DNA of 64,000 bases, taken from contig NZ_BMHY01000023.1 in the NCBI RefSeq assembly GCF_014641555.1, positions 1 to 64,000 on the forward strand, given 5' to 3'. Below are positions 1-9,475 of this stretch, one piece after another. This DNA is from Paenibacillus radicis (ex Gao et al. 2016) (GTDB lineage: Bacteria > Bacillota > Bacilli > Paenibacillales > Paenibacillaceae). Below the pieces are notes generated by a model, which was not told the DNA's origin, did not search any database, and saw only the letters and a program-made list of their open reading frames with translations. The position numbers and the translations under genes are program-made. The stretch's first letter is position 1; every line of letters begins with the position of its first letter.

Positions 1-654
1 AATCAATTTGAGTTGAAGTTTTACAAAAAAGTAAGTTGATACACTTAAGAATTGTCTACTTTCTTGACAGAGGTCCAAAGTACATGTTGATCGACCGAAT
101 TTGCTCAAAATCGGCTAATATGGCCGATTCGACATGCAGATTTGCATTTTGATCGACTTTTCAGCTGAAAAAGGAAGCTTCAAAATGTACTTTTACATTT
201 GGTTTGCTGCGGTTACATAAGCAGAGACAGTATTTGCAGTTGGTTTCGCCCTAAGGTTTGTCATGCAGCATCAGCGGAGCGAATGCCGAGCCCGTTCTGA
301 CTTTTCGCAGGTTCGCTCCATCATCGCAGCAGCGATTGTATGGAATCAAGAACGGCAGAGTGGGCCGGCATTGCGCAGCGCCGTGCCGCGACGACTGTCC
401 TTTGTTCTCGATCTCGCCCTTAACGCCCTTTAGCTTGTAGAGCATCAGCGGAGCGAATGCCGAGCCCGTTCTGACTTTTCGCAGGTTCACTCCATCAATC
501 GCAGCAGCGATTGCATGGAACCAAGAACGGCAGAACGGGCCGGTATTTGCGCAGCGCAGATAAAGCTTGTTCTATTGCACCCTTGTCCCGAATAGTTTGG
601 GAATGAGCGCCAGTGCGCGCTCTGCGACAATAAGTCCGAGGGGTGGATTGAGCG
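1..654. other. Non-coding stretch upstream of spoVD
   Basis: I see no credible gene in these 654 bases. The first 250 are AT-rich and contain a 7-bp stem (AATCGGC at 109-115 with GCCGATT at 123-129). Bases 267-557 are filled by two copies of a ~115-bp direct repeat, listed separately. In related bacilli the gene before spoVD is pbpB, so the left edge probably lies just past its end; that is inference. I could not identify a convincing sigma-E promoter for spoVD here. Confidence 0.6.
267..557. repeat. Two direct copies of a ~115-bp repeat
   Basis: Copy 1 spans 267-381 and copy 2 spans 441-557. The first 48 bases (AGCATCAGCGGAGCG... to ...CGCAGGTTC) are identical. The remainder, through the shared GCGCAGCGC ending, differs at about eight positions including two single-base indels. 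The copies are in the same orientation and 60 bp apart, inside an intergenic region. Read on the minus strand, each copy could encode the same short peptide, but no ribosome binding site or gene-like composition supports translation. It may be a dispersed intergenic repeat of this genome. Confidence 0.85.
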
Positions 655-2598
655 ATGAAAGTTTCGAATGTCACATTGCGACGTCGTCTTTTTACAGTGA
701 TGATCGTTGGGATTATTGCTTTCGCGGCGCTTGTGCTGCGGTTGGCATATGTACAGCTATGGGAAGGGGAGCAGCTTGCTTCCAAAGCGGAAAATTCGTG
801 GCGGCGGGACATTCCTTACATGGCCAAGCGTGGCGAGATTTGGGACCGCAACGGCACCAAGCTGGCGTACAACGTCAGTTCGCCTACCGTATGGGCGATT
901 CCCGTGCAGGTGAAAGACAAGCCAGCGGCAGCAAAAACGCTTGCTCCATTGCTCGATATGACGGAGGACGATCTCTCCAAGCTGCTGAACAAGAAAAAAA
1001 CGATGCTCGTCCAACTGAAGCCTGGCGGCCGGAAAATGACGCTGGAAAAAGCTCAGCAAGTACGCGAACTGGCCATACCAGGCATCGTCGTGGCAGAGGA
1101 TAACAAACGCTTTTATCCGTTTGGCGACTTGGCTGCGCACGTTCTTGGCTTTACCGGTATTGACAATCAAGGGCTTACGGGCGTAGAACTGAAATATAAC
1201 GATATGCTGACAGGCATTAAAGGGAATGTTTCCTTCTTGTCCGATGCGAAGGGCCGTCAAATGCCGAACTCTTCGGATACTTACGTAGAGCCCAAAGAAG
1301 GGCTGACGATGCAGCTAACGATAGATAAGCAAATTCAGTCGGTCATGGAGCGCGAGCTGGATCAAGCGATGGCGCAGCTGCAAGCCGACAATATCATTGC
1401 CATTGCAATGGACCCGAACAACGGCGAGGTACTCGGCATGGCGAGCCGGCCGACCTTCGAGCCGGATAAATACAATGAGGTGCCGGCGGAAGTGTACAAC
1501 CGGAATTTGCCGATTTGGATGACCTACGAGCCCGGTTCGACTTTCAAAATTATTACATTGGCCGCAGCTATTGAAGAGAAAAAAGTCGATTTGAAAAACG
1601 AGCGATTTTTCGATCCAGGCGCGATTGAGGTGGGCGGCGCGAGATTGCGCTGCTGGAAAAAAGGCGGCCACGGCAGCCAGACTTTCCTTGAGGTTGTGGA
1701 AAATTCTTGCAATCCGGGCTTCGTAACGCTGGGGCAAAGACTTGGCAAAGACAAGCTTTTCAATTATATTAAAAACTTCGGATTCGGTACAAAAACCGGC
1801 ATCGATATTAATGGTGAAGAGAACGGCATTATGTTTAAAATGAATCAAGTAGGTCCGGTGGAGCTCGCAACAACGGCTTTCGGGCAAGGCGTATCGGTTA
1901 CGCCGATTCAGCAGATTACAGCGGTGTCAGCCGCAGTCAATGGCGGTACGCTCTATAAGCCGCATGTAACGAAGGGCTGGATCAACCCCGAAACGGGGGA
2001 GGTCGTCCAGCGAACCGAACCCGAGGCGGTGCGGACGGTCATCTCCGAAGAGACATCCAAGCTTGTTCGGGAGGCGCTGGAGAGCGTTGTAGCCAAAGGA
2101 ACGGGGCGCAATGCGTTTATCGACGGCTACCGCGTCGGTGGTAAAACCGGCACGGCGCAAAAGGTCGTCAACGGCCGTTATTCTCCGAACGAGCACATCG
2201 TTTCGTTCATCGGCTTCGCGCCTGCGGATGATCCGCAAATCGTCGTCTATGTCGCTGTCGACAATCCGCAGGGCATTCAATTCGGCGGTGTCGTAGCTGC
2301 GCCGATCGTTCGCAACATTATGGAGGATGCACTCACGATTCTTCAAGTGCCGGCAAGGGATAAGCAAATCTCCCGCAACTATAAGCCGGGGGAGACGCCG
2401 ATTGTAACCGTACCGAATCTGGTCGGCAAGACTGTGTCAGATATCTATGAAGATATGAATATGAACTTTAACCTGACGTCCGCTGGGTCCGGCAATACCG
2501 TCATCCGGCAGGCTCCTGCAGCTGGAGCGCGTGTAGATCGGGGATCGACGATACGGATTTATTTGGGCGATGAGGATGATATATCACATTCCCATTGA
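655..2598 (+). CDS. spoVD: Stage V sporulation protein D, class B penicillin-binding transpeptidase
   Basis: SpoVD is a membrane-anchored class B PBP that cross-links the spore cortex peptidoglycan, working with the SpoVE polymerase. The 647 residues match the usual length (about 646 in B. subtilis). There is an N-terminal transmembrane anchor at about 12-34, a PBP dimerisation region, then the transpeptidase with S295-T-F-K298, S351-C-N and K497-T-G. One PASTA domain lies at about 583-638, which separates SpoVD-type proteins from the two-PASTA PBP2B. GAGGGGTGG at 638-646 is the ribosome site for the ATG at 655. It heads the mur gene run and lies 42 bp before murE. Confidence 0.93.
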   Translation: MKVSNVTLRRRLFTVMIVGIIAFAALVLRLAYVQLWEGEQLASKAENSWRRDIPYMAKRGEIWDRNGTKLAYNVSSPTVWAIPVQVKDKPAAAKTLAPLLDMTEDDLSKLLNKKKTMLVQLKPGGRKMTLEKAQQVRELAIPGIVVAEDNKRFYPFGDLAAHVLGFTGIDNQGLTGVELKYNDMLTGIKGNVSFLSDAKGRQMPNSSDTYVEPKEGLTMQLTIDKQIQSVMERELDQAMAQLQADNIIAIAMDPNNGEVLGMASRPTFEPDKYNEVPAEVYNRNLPIWMTYEPGSTFKIITLAAAIEEKKVDLKNERFFDPGAIEVGGARLRCWKKGGHGSQTFLEVVENSCNPGFVTLGQRLGKDKLFNYIKNFGFGTKTGIDINGEENGIMFKMNQVGPVELATTAFGQGVSVTPIQQITAVSAAVNGGTLYKPHVTKGWINPETGEVVQRTEPEAVRTVISEETSKLVREALESVVAKGTGRNAFIDGYRVGGKTGTAQKVVNGRYSPNEHIVSFIGFAPADDPQIVVYVAVDNPQGIQFGGVVAAPIVRNIMEDALTILQVPARDKQISRNYKPGETPIVTVPNLVGKTVSDIYEDMNMNFNLTSAGSGNTVIRQAPAAGARVDRGSTIRIYLGDEDDISHSH

Positions 2599-2640
2599 CT
2601 ATAATGGTAGTTGAAGCAATATGACTAGGAGGCATGCAGC

Positions 2641-4128
2641 ATGATATTGAGTGAATTGGCTGAACTTCTCATAACGTCCCGGCTTATTGGCGCCGGAGAT
2701 ACCGAAATATCGGGATTGGAGACGAATTCCCGCAGCGTTCAGAAAGGCGACTTGTTTATTTGCCTGCCCGGCCATACGGTCGACGGGCATGACTATGCGC
2801 CGCAAGCTTTCGAAAGCGGAGCTGCTGCTTTCGTTGTCGAGCGTAAGCTTGACATCAATGCGCCCCAGTTGATCGTGAAGGACAGCCGGGTTGCGATGGC
2901 CGTCTTGGCCGATCATTACTACGGACATCCAAGCCGTTCCCTTAGTTTAATTGGTGTTACAGGTACGAATGGCAAAACGACGACAACCTATTTGATCGAA
3001 CAAATATTGAATGACAATGGTAAAAGCGCGGGTGTTATCGGTACGGTGGAAATGCGTTATGACGGCAAGTCGATCCCGATGTCGGGCACGACGCCGGAAG
3101 CGCTGCAGCTGCAAGGCTATTTAGCGGATATGCGCGACGCGGGCACAACCCACTGTGCGATTGAGGTATCCTCTCACGCGCTGGATCAAGGCCGGGTAAA
3201 GGGCTGCCGTTTCCGTACGGCCGTCTTTACGAACCTGACACAGGACCATCTTGATTATCATGGAACGATGGAAAAGTATGCTGCGGCCAAAGGGCTATTC
3301 TTCTCGCGGCTGGGCAATGAATTTCCTGCACGGGAGCAGGATCGTTCCTTCGCGGTGCTCAACGTTGACGATGAGGCATCTGCTGAGTTTATAAGGCTGA
3401 CAGCGGCTGAGGTCATCACCTATGGCATCGACAATGATGCGGATGTACGCGCCTCCGGCATTTCCATTACGGCGCAGGGCACCTCATTCCATGTGAACAC
3501 CTTCCGCGGCGAAGCGGATATTACGCTGCAGATGGTTGGCAAGTTCAATGTCTACAATGCGCTGGCTGCCATTTCAGCCGCTTTAATAGAAGGCGTTCCG
3601 CTCGAACAGGTGAAGTCCAGTCTGGAAGCTGTCCCTGGTGTACCGGGGCGGGTGGAATCGGTGCAGGCAGGTCAAAGCTTCGCCGTTATCGTCGATTATG
3701 CGCATACGCCTGACGGCTTGGAAAACGTGCTGCGGGCGGTGAAGGAGCTTGCTCCGCCACGCATCATCTGCGTGTTCGGCTGTGGCGGAGACCGCGACAA
3801 GACAAAACGTCCGCTAATGGGCTCGATTGCAGCAAAGTATGCCGATTATGTCTTCGTTACTTCTGATAATCCGCGAACCGAGGATCCTGCACTTATACTT
3901 AAGGATATTGAAGCGGCCCTCATTGCCGACAAAGTGGCTCCTGCTCGCTATGAGCTGCAGGTCGATCGCCGTGCAGCAATTGAAAAAGCGGTTGAAATGG
4001 CAAGCCCCGGCGATGTAGTATTGATTGCGGGGAAAGGTCATGAAACGTATCAAATCATCGGAAGCGTTACACATGCTTTCGACGATCGTTTGGTGGCGAA
4101 AGAAGCGATAAGGGGATTATTACATTGA
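2641..4128 (+). CDS. murE: UDP-N-acetylmuramoyl-L-alanyl-D-glutamate--2,6-diaminopimelate ligase
   Basis: This cytoplasmic Mur ligase adds the third residue of the murein stem peptide. The product is 495 residues, near the B. subtilis length. The ATP-binding loop GTNGKTTT is at 108-115. The D409-N-P-R412 motif is the known signature for meso-diaminopimelate rather than lysine, so the wall is DAP type; this agrees with dapL further along the window. AGGAGG sits about 10 bases before the ATG. The stop codon overlaps the murF start by four bases (TTGA), suggesting translational coupling. Confidence 0.96.
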   Translation: MILSELAELLITSRLIGAGDTEISGLETNSRSVQKGDLFICLPGHTVDGHDYAPQAFESGAAAFVVERKLDINAPQLIVKDSRVAMAVLADHYYGHPSRSLSLIGVTGTNGKTTTTYLIEQILNDNGKSAGVIGTVEMRYDGKSIPMSGTTPEALQLQGYLADMRDAGTTHCAIEVSSHALDQGRVKGCRFRTAVFTNLTQDHLDYHGTMEKYAAAKGLFFSRLGNEFPAREQDRSFAVLNVDDEASAEFIRLTAAEVITYGIDNDADVRASGISITAQGTSFHVNTFRGEADITLQMVGKFNVYNALAAISAALIEGVPLEQVKSSLEAVPGVPGRVESVQAGQSFAVIVDYAHTPDGLENVLRAVKELAPPRIICVFGCGGDRDKTKRPLMGSIAAKYADYVFVTSDNPRTEDPALILKDIEAALIADKVAPARYELQVDRRAAIEKAVEMASPGDVVLIAGKGHETYQIIGSVTHAFDDRLVAKEAIRGLLH

Positions 4129-5525
4129 TTAATCGAAATTTGGAGCAAATAGCCGGTATGTGCGGTGCCAAATGGAATAAGAAGGATGCCGACGTCCGTA
4201 TTGCTGGCGTTGGGACCGACTCGCGGCGTGTTCAAGCTGGACAGCTGTTTATACCGCTCGTCGGCGATAACTTTGACGGCCATCAATTTGTAGAGCAGGC
4301 GTTGAAAGACGGCGCTGCAGCTGCAATGTGGCAATCGGGACGCGAGGTGCCGGAGGCTTTGGCCGACGCCCCGCTGCTTAAGGTGCGGGATACGCTCAAG
4401 GCGCTGCAGCAGCTTGCTTCCTCTTACCGGGAAGAGCTGTACGTCCGGGTAATCGGCATTACCGGCAGCAATGGCAAAACGACGACGAAAGATATGGTAG
4501 CTGCCGCACTTGGCACAGCGTATCGCGTTCATAAGACAGAGGGCAATCTGAACAATCATATCGGCTTGCCGCTGACTGTTCTTCAATTGGATGAAGAGAC
4601 GGATTGCGCCGTTCTGGAGATGGGGATGAGCGGATTTGGCGAAATCGAGCTGCTGACGAACATTGCCCGTCCGGATATCGCGATCATTACGAATATTGGC
4701 GATGCCCATTTGCTTCAGCTCGGCTCCCGTGAAGGAATCGCGAAAGCGAAGCTGGAAATTGTGCAGGGGCTGCAATCGCGCGGGCTGCTGCTTTATAACG
4801 GCGACGAGCCGCTCCTTAAAGCAGAACTGGCAACGATGGAGCTTCCTGAAGGTCTCGAGCTGCAAACTTTCGGGCTGGAGGACACAAATGACTGGTCGGC
4901 TGCGAATATTGATATAGGTGCCGTATCGTCCTCCTTTACGGTCATTCGTCAAGGTGAGGCTTCTGATGCGCCATATGCAATACCCGTGCCAGGCCAGCAT
5001 AATGTGAGCAATGCGCTTGCCGCGATTGCAATTGGGCGGCGTCTAGGCATTTCGAGCGAACAGCTTCGTACCGGCTTGGCCGGGCTAGAGCTGACTGGAA
5101 TGCGCATTCAGCCGGTTCGCGCGTATAATGGGGCGATGATTCTCAATGACGCCTACAATGCGAATCCGACGGCCGTGCGGGCTGCCATCGATCTGGTAGA
5201 AAAGCTGGAAGGCTTCCGGAAGAAATGGATCGTGCTCGGTGATATGCTGGAGCTTGGCCCGGAAGAGGAGTCGCTTCATTACGAGGCCGGTGCTTATGTT
5301 ACACCGGATAAGGCGGATGCTGTACTAACGCTCGGCAAGCTGTCGGAGCGGACGGCTGAGGGAGCCAAAGCAAATCTTGCAGCCGACGACGTTACTCATT
5401 TTGAGAATAAAGAGGAGCTTGCACAGTGGCTGAAGGCTCGGCTGGAGCCGGGCGATCTGGTGCTGGTTAAAGGCTCCAGAGGCATGAGAATGGAACAAAT
5501 CGTTCAAACTTTGGAAGCGAGGTGA
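4125..5525 (+). CDS. murF: UDP-N-acetylmuramoyl-tripeptide--D-alanyl-D-alanine ligase
   Basis: MurF adds D-Ala-D-Ala to UDP-MurNAc-tripeptide, completing the cytoplasmic precursor. The 466-residue product has the P-loop GITGSNGKTT at 111-120 and the conserved downstream Mur ligase blocks (EMGMSGFGEI, NIGDAHL, NDAYNANP). The start is a TTG that overlaps the murE stop by four bases. AAGGGG lies about 10 bases upstream of it. No ATG close to the family N-terminus is available, which supports the TTG. Confidence 0.95.
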   Translation: MINRNLEQIAGMCGAKWNKKDADVRIAGVGTDSRRVQAGQLFIPLVGDNFDGHQFVEQALKDGAAAAMWQSGREVPEALADAPLLKVRDTLKALQQLASSYREELYVRVIGITGSNGKTTTKDMVAAALGTAYRVHKTEGNLNNHIGLPLTVLQLDEETDCAVLEMGMSGFGEIELLTNIARPDIAIITNIGDAHLLQLGSREGIAKAKLEIVQGLQSRGLLLYNGDEPLLKAELATMELPEGLELQTFGLEDTNDWSAANIDIGAVSSSFTVIRQGEASDAPYAIPVPGQHNVSNALAAIAIGRRLGISSEQLRTGLAGLELTGMRIQPVRAYNGAMILNDAYNANPTAVRAAIDLVEKLEGFRKKWIVLGDMLELGPEEESLHYEAGAYVTPDKADAVLTLGKLSERTAEGAKANLAADDVTHFENKEELAQWLKARLEPGDLVLVKGSRGMRMEQIVQTLEAR

Positions 5526-5529
5526 GGAA

Positions 5530-6492
5530 ATGGATATGATGGTCATTTTATTTTCATTAGGCGCATCATTTCTGCTAGCGGTACTGCTCGGACCATTATT
5601 CATTCCTCTGCTCAGACGGATGAAGTTCGGACAGCAAATCAGAACAGATGGCCCGCAAAGCCATTTGAAAAAAAGCGGAACGCCTACGATGGGCGGCATT
5701 ATTATTATGCTGGCGCTGCTCATTTCTTTTCTGAAATTTGCGGATAAGACACCTGCATTCTGGGTGCTTCTTACCGCCTCAATCGGTTTTGGACTTGTTG
5801 GTTTTCTAGACGATTATATTAAAATCGTATTTAAACGGTCGCTCGGTCTGACTGCGCGGCAAAAGCTGTTTGGCCAGCTTCTGTTCTCCATCATCGTATG
5901 CGCGCAATTGTACAATATGAATCACAGCACAGTCGTATCTGTTCCGTTAACAGGCTGGGGCTTTGATATGGGCTGGTTCTATTATCCTTTTGTTGTCATT
6001 ATCATGTTCGCTGCCAGCAACGCGGTCAATTTTACCGACGGACTGGACGGCTTGCTGTCGGGGACGAGCGCTATCGCCTTTGGCGCTTTTACGCTCGTTG
6101 CGCTTCAGGCTTCGGCGCATGAATCGGCCATTTTCTCCGCTGCGATGATCGGTGCGGTACTCGGTTTTCTCATCTTTAACGCCCACCCCGCGAAGGTGTT
6201 CATGGGGGATGCGGGCTCGCTCGGTATCGGCGGGGGCATTGCGGCGGTTGCGATTCTTGCAAAAGCCGAACTGCTGCTTATCGTAATCGGCGGGGTGTTC
6301 GTATTGGAGATGCTGTCCGTCATCTTGCAAGTGGGTTCATTCAAGCTTCGCGGCAAGCGGATTTTCAAGATGAGTCCGATTCACCATCATTTCGAGCTGT
6401 CCGGCTGGTCCGAATGGCGGGTCGTATCCGTCTTTTGGTTCGTAGGACTTTTGTTCGCACTTGTGGGACTGGCGCTCGCACGCGTATTCTAG
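5530..6492 (+). CDS. mraY: Phospho-N-acetylmuramoyl-pentapeptide transferase
   Basis: MraY transfers phospho-MurNAc-pentapeptide to undecaprenyl phosphate, forming lipid I in the membrane. The 320 residues form about ten transmembrane segments. Family motifs are present: GTPTMGG at 50-56, LDDYIK at 93-98, NFTDGLDGL at 167-175 (catalytic aspartates), HPAKVFMGD at 219-227 and HHHFELSGW at 285-293. GAGGTGAGG directly precedes the ATG. The gene lies only 4 bp after murF, and a hairpin follows its stop. Confidence 0.96.
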   Translation: MDMMVILFSLGASFLLAVLLGPLFIPLLRRMKFGQQIRTDGPQSHLKKSGTPTMGGIIIMLALLISFLKFADKTPAFWVLLTASIGFGLVGFLDDYIKIVFKRSLGLTARQKLFGQLLFSIIVCAQLYNMNHSTVVSVPLTGWGFDMGWFYYPFVVIIMFAASNAVNFTDGLDGLLSGTSAIAFGAFTLVALQASAHESAIFSAAMIGAVLGFLIFNAHPAKVFMGDAGSLGIGGGIAAVAILAKAELLLIVIGGVFVLEMLSVILQVGSFKLRGKRIFKMSPIHHHFELSGWSEWRVVSVFWFVGLLFALVGLALARVF

Positions 6493-6513
6493 TTGCAGCA
6501 TCGTAAATTATGC

Positions 6514-6549
6514 AGGACAACAAAATGCGAACATACATTTTGTTGTCCT
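6514..6549 (+). terminator. Hairpin between mraY and murD, candidate terminator or attenuator
   Basis: A perfect 14-bp stem pairs 6514-6527 with 6536-6549 around an 8-base loop. The stem is AT-rich and followed by TTAATGCTTTTTATT rather than an immediate T tract, so termination may be partial. Complete termination would leave murD dependent on a promoter in 6550-6640, which I cannot place with confidence. Confidence 0.55.
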
Positions 6550-6644
6550 TAATGCTTTTTATTAGGTATCATCTATATGTAAATAGGAAGAAGACAAAGC
6601 TTTGCATTTTAGCTTTTCTACATACAAAAAGGAGCTGCTGAATT

Positions 6645-8072
6645 ATGAACCATCCGGAATCATACCGGGGCCGTAAGGTGGTCGTACTGGGGCTAGCCAG
6701 AAGCGGCGTCAGTGTGGCAAAGGTATTCCATGCCCTCGGAGCGAACGTTGTCGTCAACGATAAAAAAGAACGTGAATTATGCCCCGAAGCGGATGAACTG
6801 ACTGCTTTGGGCATTTCTGTGCTATGCGGATATCACCCGGACGATCTCGTCACCGGGCAAACGGCACTGCTTGTCAAAAATCCGGGCATCCCTTACACCG
6901 CCGATCCGATTCGCCGGGCAGAGGAGCTTGGTGTGGAAGTTGTGACCGAGGTAGAGGTTGCCTACTGGCTGTCGCCGGCGCCGATTATCGGCATTACGGG
7001 CTCTAACGGCAAGACGACAACGACGACCTGGATTGGCGAGCTGCTTAAAGCTGCGGGCAAAAATCCGATCATCGCCGGCAATATTGGCACACCGCTTTGC
7101 GAAGCGGCTCTCGTTGCAAGCGCTGAGGACTGGATCGTTGCCGAGCTTAGCAGCTTTCAATTGAAAGGAACGGAAGCATTCCGTCCGAAAGTGGCGCTGC
7201 TGCTGAATATTGCGGAGACACATCTGGACTATCACGGCGGCATGGAAGACTATGTCGCGTCGAAAGAGAAGCTGTTTGCCAATCAGAGCAGCGACGACGT
7301 AGCCGTGCTGAATTGGGATGATCCCGTCTGCCGGGAAATATCAGCTCGCGTGAAGGGCCGCGTCTTGCCGTTCTCGTTATATGAGCGGCTGGAGCACGGC
7401 GTTTGCATGGAGCCGCCATTTGTGAAAGGGGCAGATGATGCGAAGGCCGTCGCTAGAGAAATCGTGTGGCGCCGGGAGGACGGTGCGGAAACAGCTGTAT
7501 TGCTTGTGGATGAGCTTGGCTTACCGGGCCGTCACAATGCAGCTAATGCCCTGGCAGCGATTGCAGCGTGTCTAAGTGCAGGCGCAGACCCGGAAGCGCT
7601 TGCGGCTGCCCTGCGCGGCTTCAGAGGCGTAGAACATCGCCTGGAGTACGCAGTCGAAGTGAATGGTGTAAAATACTACAACGATTCTAAAGCGACCAAT
7701 CCGATCGCGACTACGATGTCTGTTGGCTCGCTCAGCGCGCCAATTGTTCTCATTGCGGGAGGGCTCGACCGCGGCTCCGATTATATGGAGCTGCTGCCGC
7801 TGTTTCGCGACCGGCTGAAAGGTCTCGTCGTGCTTGGCGAGACGAGAGCGAAGCTTGCCGCTGTTGCGGAGCTTGCGGGTTTAGCGAATGTCCGATTGGT
7901 CGAACCTGTAGAGGACGCCGAGTCCACACTGCGGGAAGCCGTGCGGCAAGCAGCCCTGCTTGCCGAGCCAGGTGATATCGTACTGCTGTCGCCTGCATGC
8001 GCAAGCTGGGATATGTTTGAATCCTATGAGCAACGCGGGCGCATTTTTAAAGATTCGGCGCATACCTTGTAA
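6645..8072 (+). CDS. murD: UDP-N-acetylmuramoylalanine--D-glutamate ligase
   Basis: MurD adds D-glutamate to UDP-MurNAc-L-Ala in the cytoplasm. The 475 residues are a little longer than B. subtilis MurD (451). The Rossmann-like N-terminus (VVVLGLARSGVSVAK), the ATP loop GITGSNGKTTTTT at 116-128, and later blocks HNAANALAAIAA and NDSKATNP are typical. AAAGGAG lies upstream of the ATG. A 152-bp spacer with a hairpin separates it from mraY, so it may be expressed partly on its own. The stop codon lies inside a 10-bp inverted repeat. Confidence 0.95.
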   Translation: MNHPESYRGRKVVVLGLARSGVSVAKVFHALGANVVVNDKKERELCPEADELTALGISVLCGYHPDDLVTGQTALLVKNPGIPYTADPIRRAEELGVEVVTEVEVAYWLSPAPIIGITGSNGKTTTTTWIGELLKAAGKNPIIAGNIGTPLCEAALVASAEDWIVAELSSFQLKGTEAFRPKVALLLNIAETHLDYHGGMEDYVASKEKLFANQSSDDVAVLNWDDPVCREISARVKGRVLPFSLYERLEHGVCMEPPFVKGADDAKAVAREIVWRREDGAETAVLLVDELGLPGRHNAANALAAIAACLSAGADPEALAAALRGFRGVEHRLEYAVEVNGVKYYNDSKATNPIATTMSVGSLSAPIVLIAGGLDRGSDYMELLPLFRDRLKGLVVLGETRAKLAAVAELAGLANVRLVEPVEDAESTLREAVRQAALLAEPGDIVLLSPACASWDMFESYEQRGRIFKDSAHTL

Positions 8073-8095
8073 GTAGGGGGCTCGTCCCTACTTAC
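8069..8095 (+). other. Stem-loop spanning the murD stop codon
   Basis: GTAAGTAGGG at 8069-8078 pairs perfectly with CCCTACTTAC at 8086-8095 around a 7-base loop. The TAA stop of murD is inside the left arm. No T tract follows, so this is more likely an mRNA-stability or weak pausing element than a terminator. It ends 8 bases before the spoVE ribosome site. Confidence 0.6.
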
Positions 8096-8118
8096 GCAAG
8101 CTAAGAGGTGTGTTGATT

Positions 8119-9216
8119 ATGGCCAAAGGCAGGTCCGCCCCGGACGTCTGGATGATAATCTCAATTGCGCTCATTCTCTCCATTGGTTTGGTGATCGTAT
8201 ACAGCGCGAGCGCCGTCCTTGCTTTCCATGAATTCGGCGATAAGTTCTACTATGTGAAGCGTCAATTTATCTTTGCTCTATTAGGCATAGGTGCTTTGAT
8301 CTTTACGATGAACGCCAATTATCAAATTTGGAAAAAGTGGGGTAAAGTCGCGCTGATCGTCTGCTTCGTGCTGCTTGTCATCGTCCTTATACCGGGCGTC
8401 GGTGTCGTACGCGGCGGTGCGCGAAGCTGGCTGGGCATCAGCTCCTTCGGCATTCAGCCTTCCGAATTTATGAAGCTGGCGATGGTGCTGTTCTTGGCCA
8501 AGTGGCTGGCGGAGAAGCAGCAGACGATCACGCTGTTCACGAGAGGGCTGCTTCCTCCGCTTGGTTTGATGGGACTGGCCTTCGGGTTAATTATGCTGCA
8601 GCCGGATCTCGGTTCGGGGGCGGTTATGGTCGGCGCTTCGCTGCTGCTTATTTTTACAGCGGGAGCGAGAATCAGCCATCTGGGTTCACTAGCGCTTGTT
8701 GGCGTCGTTGGCCTTGTTGGCCTCATTATCGCTGAGCCGTACCGGCTGGACCGGATTACCGGGTTTTTGGACCCGTGGTCGGACCCGCTTGGGAAAGGCT
8801 ATCAAATTATTCAATCGTTATATGCAATCGGTCCGGGGGGATTGGTAGGACTGGGGCTGGGCATGAGCCGGCAAAAGTTCAGTTATCTCCCGGAGCCGCA
8901 AACCGACTTTATTTTCTCCATCCTATCGGAGGAACTAGGTTTTATCGGAGGGGCGGCTTTAATTACGCTGTTCGCCATCCTCGTATGGCGCGGCATCCGG
9001 ACGGCCATCGCTGCACCGGATACGTTCGGAAGCTTGCTGGCGGTTGGTATTACCGGTATCGTCGGCGTACAGGTTCTAATCAATATCGGGGTTGTCATTG
9101 GCGCAATGCCTGTGACGGGCATTACGCTTCCTTTAGTGAGCTACGGCGGCTCCTCGCTGACGCTCCTGCTGACAGCGCTGGGCATTTTGCTCAATATTTC
9201 ACGCTACTCCAGATGA
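8119..9216 (+). CDS. spoVE: SpoVE/FtsW-family lipid II polymerase
   Basis: This is a SEDS-family glycosyltransferase that polymerises lipid II in the membrane, partnering a class B PBP. The 365 residues (366 in B. subtilis SpoVE) contain about ten transmembrane helices. They carry SEDS motifs such as GGARSWLGISSFGIQPSEF, the PEPQTDFIFSILSEELGF loop and a C-terminal PLVSYGGSS. Neighbouring spoVD and its position in the cluster favour SpoVE over vegetative FtsW, though sequence alone does not settle it. I chose the ATG at 8119 because AAGAGGTG at 8103-8110 is correctly spaced for it; the in-frame GTG at 8110 is part of that site. Confidence 0.88.
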   Translation: MAKGRSAPDVWMIISIALILSIGLVIVYSASAVLAFHEFGDKFYYVKRQFIFALLGIGALIFTMNANYQIWKKWGKVALIVCFVLLVIVLIPGVGVVRGGARSWLGISSFGIQPSEFMKLAMVLFLAKWLAEKQQTITLFTRGLLPPLGLMGLAFGLIMLQPDLGSGAVMVGASLLLIFTAGARISHLGSLALVGVVGLVGLIIAEPYRLDRITGFLDPWSDPLGKGYQIIQSLYAIGPGGLVGLGLGMSRQKFSYLPEPQTDFIFSILSEELGFIGGAALITLFAILVWRGIRTAIAAPDTFGSLLAVGITGIVGVQVLINIGVVIGAMPVTGITLPLVSYGGSSLTLLLTALGILLNISRYSR

Positions 9217-9343
9217 AGCCAACATACATCCATGGTCGACATAAGCTTCAATGACAGATAAGATGGTAGAAGTCTTGTTCATGCTTGTTTATCCGATGCG
9301 GATCGCGCCGATACGCCGCCTTAGGGCGGCAGGGCATCCGGCC

Positions 9344-9371
9344 TGGGCGTTCATGACGCCCATTTTGTGTT
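9344..9371 (+). terminator. Candidate terminator after spoVE
   Basis: A 7-bp stem TGGGCGT (9344-9350) / ACGCCCA (9356-9362) with a 5-base loop runs into TTTTGTGTTGT. A second GC-rich hairpin lies just upstream at 9315-9330. Together they plausibly end the spoVD-spoVE transcript. Confidence 0.5.
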
Positions 9372-9475
9372 GTAATCGCAGGCATCCATGTGCATAATCG
9401 CAGCTTCGCGCTGATGAAACTTATAGAGTCAATAATGTTTATCATGCTAGAATGAAATGAATTGAATTGGAAGAC

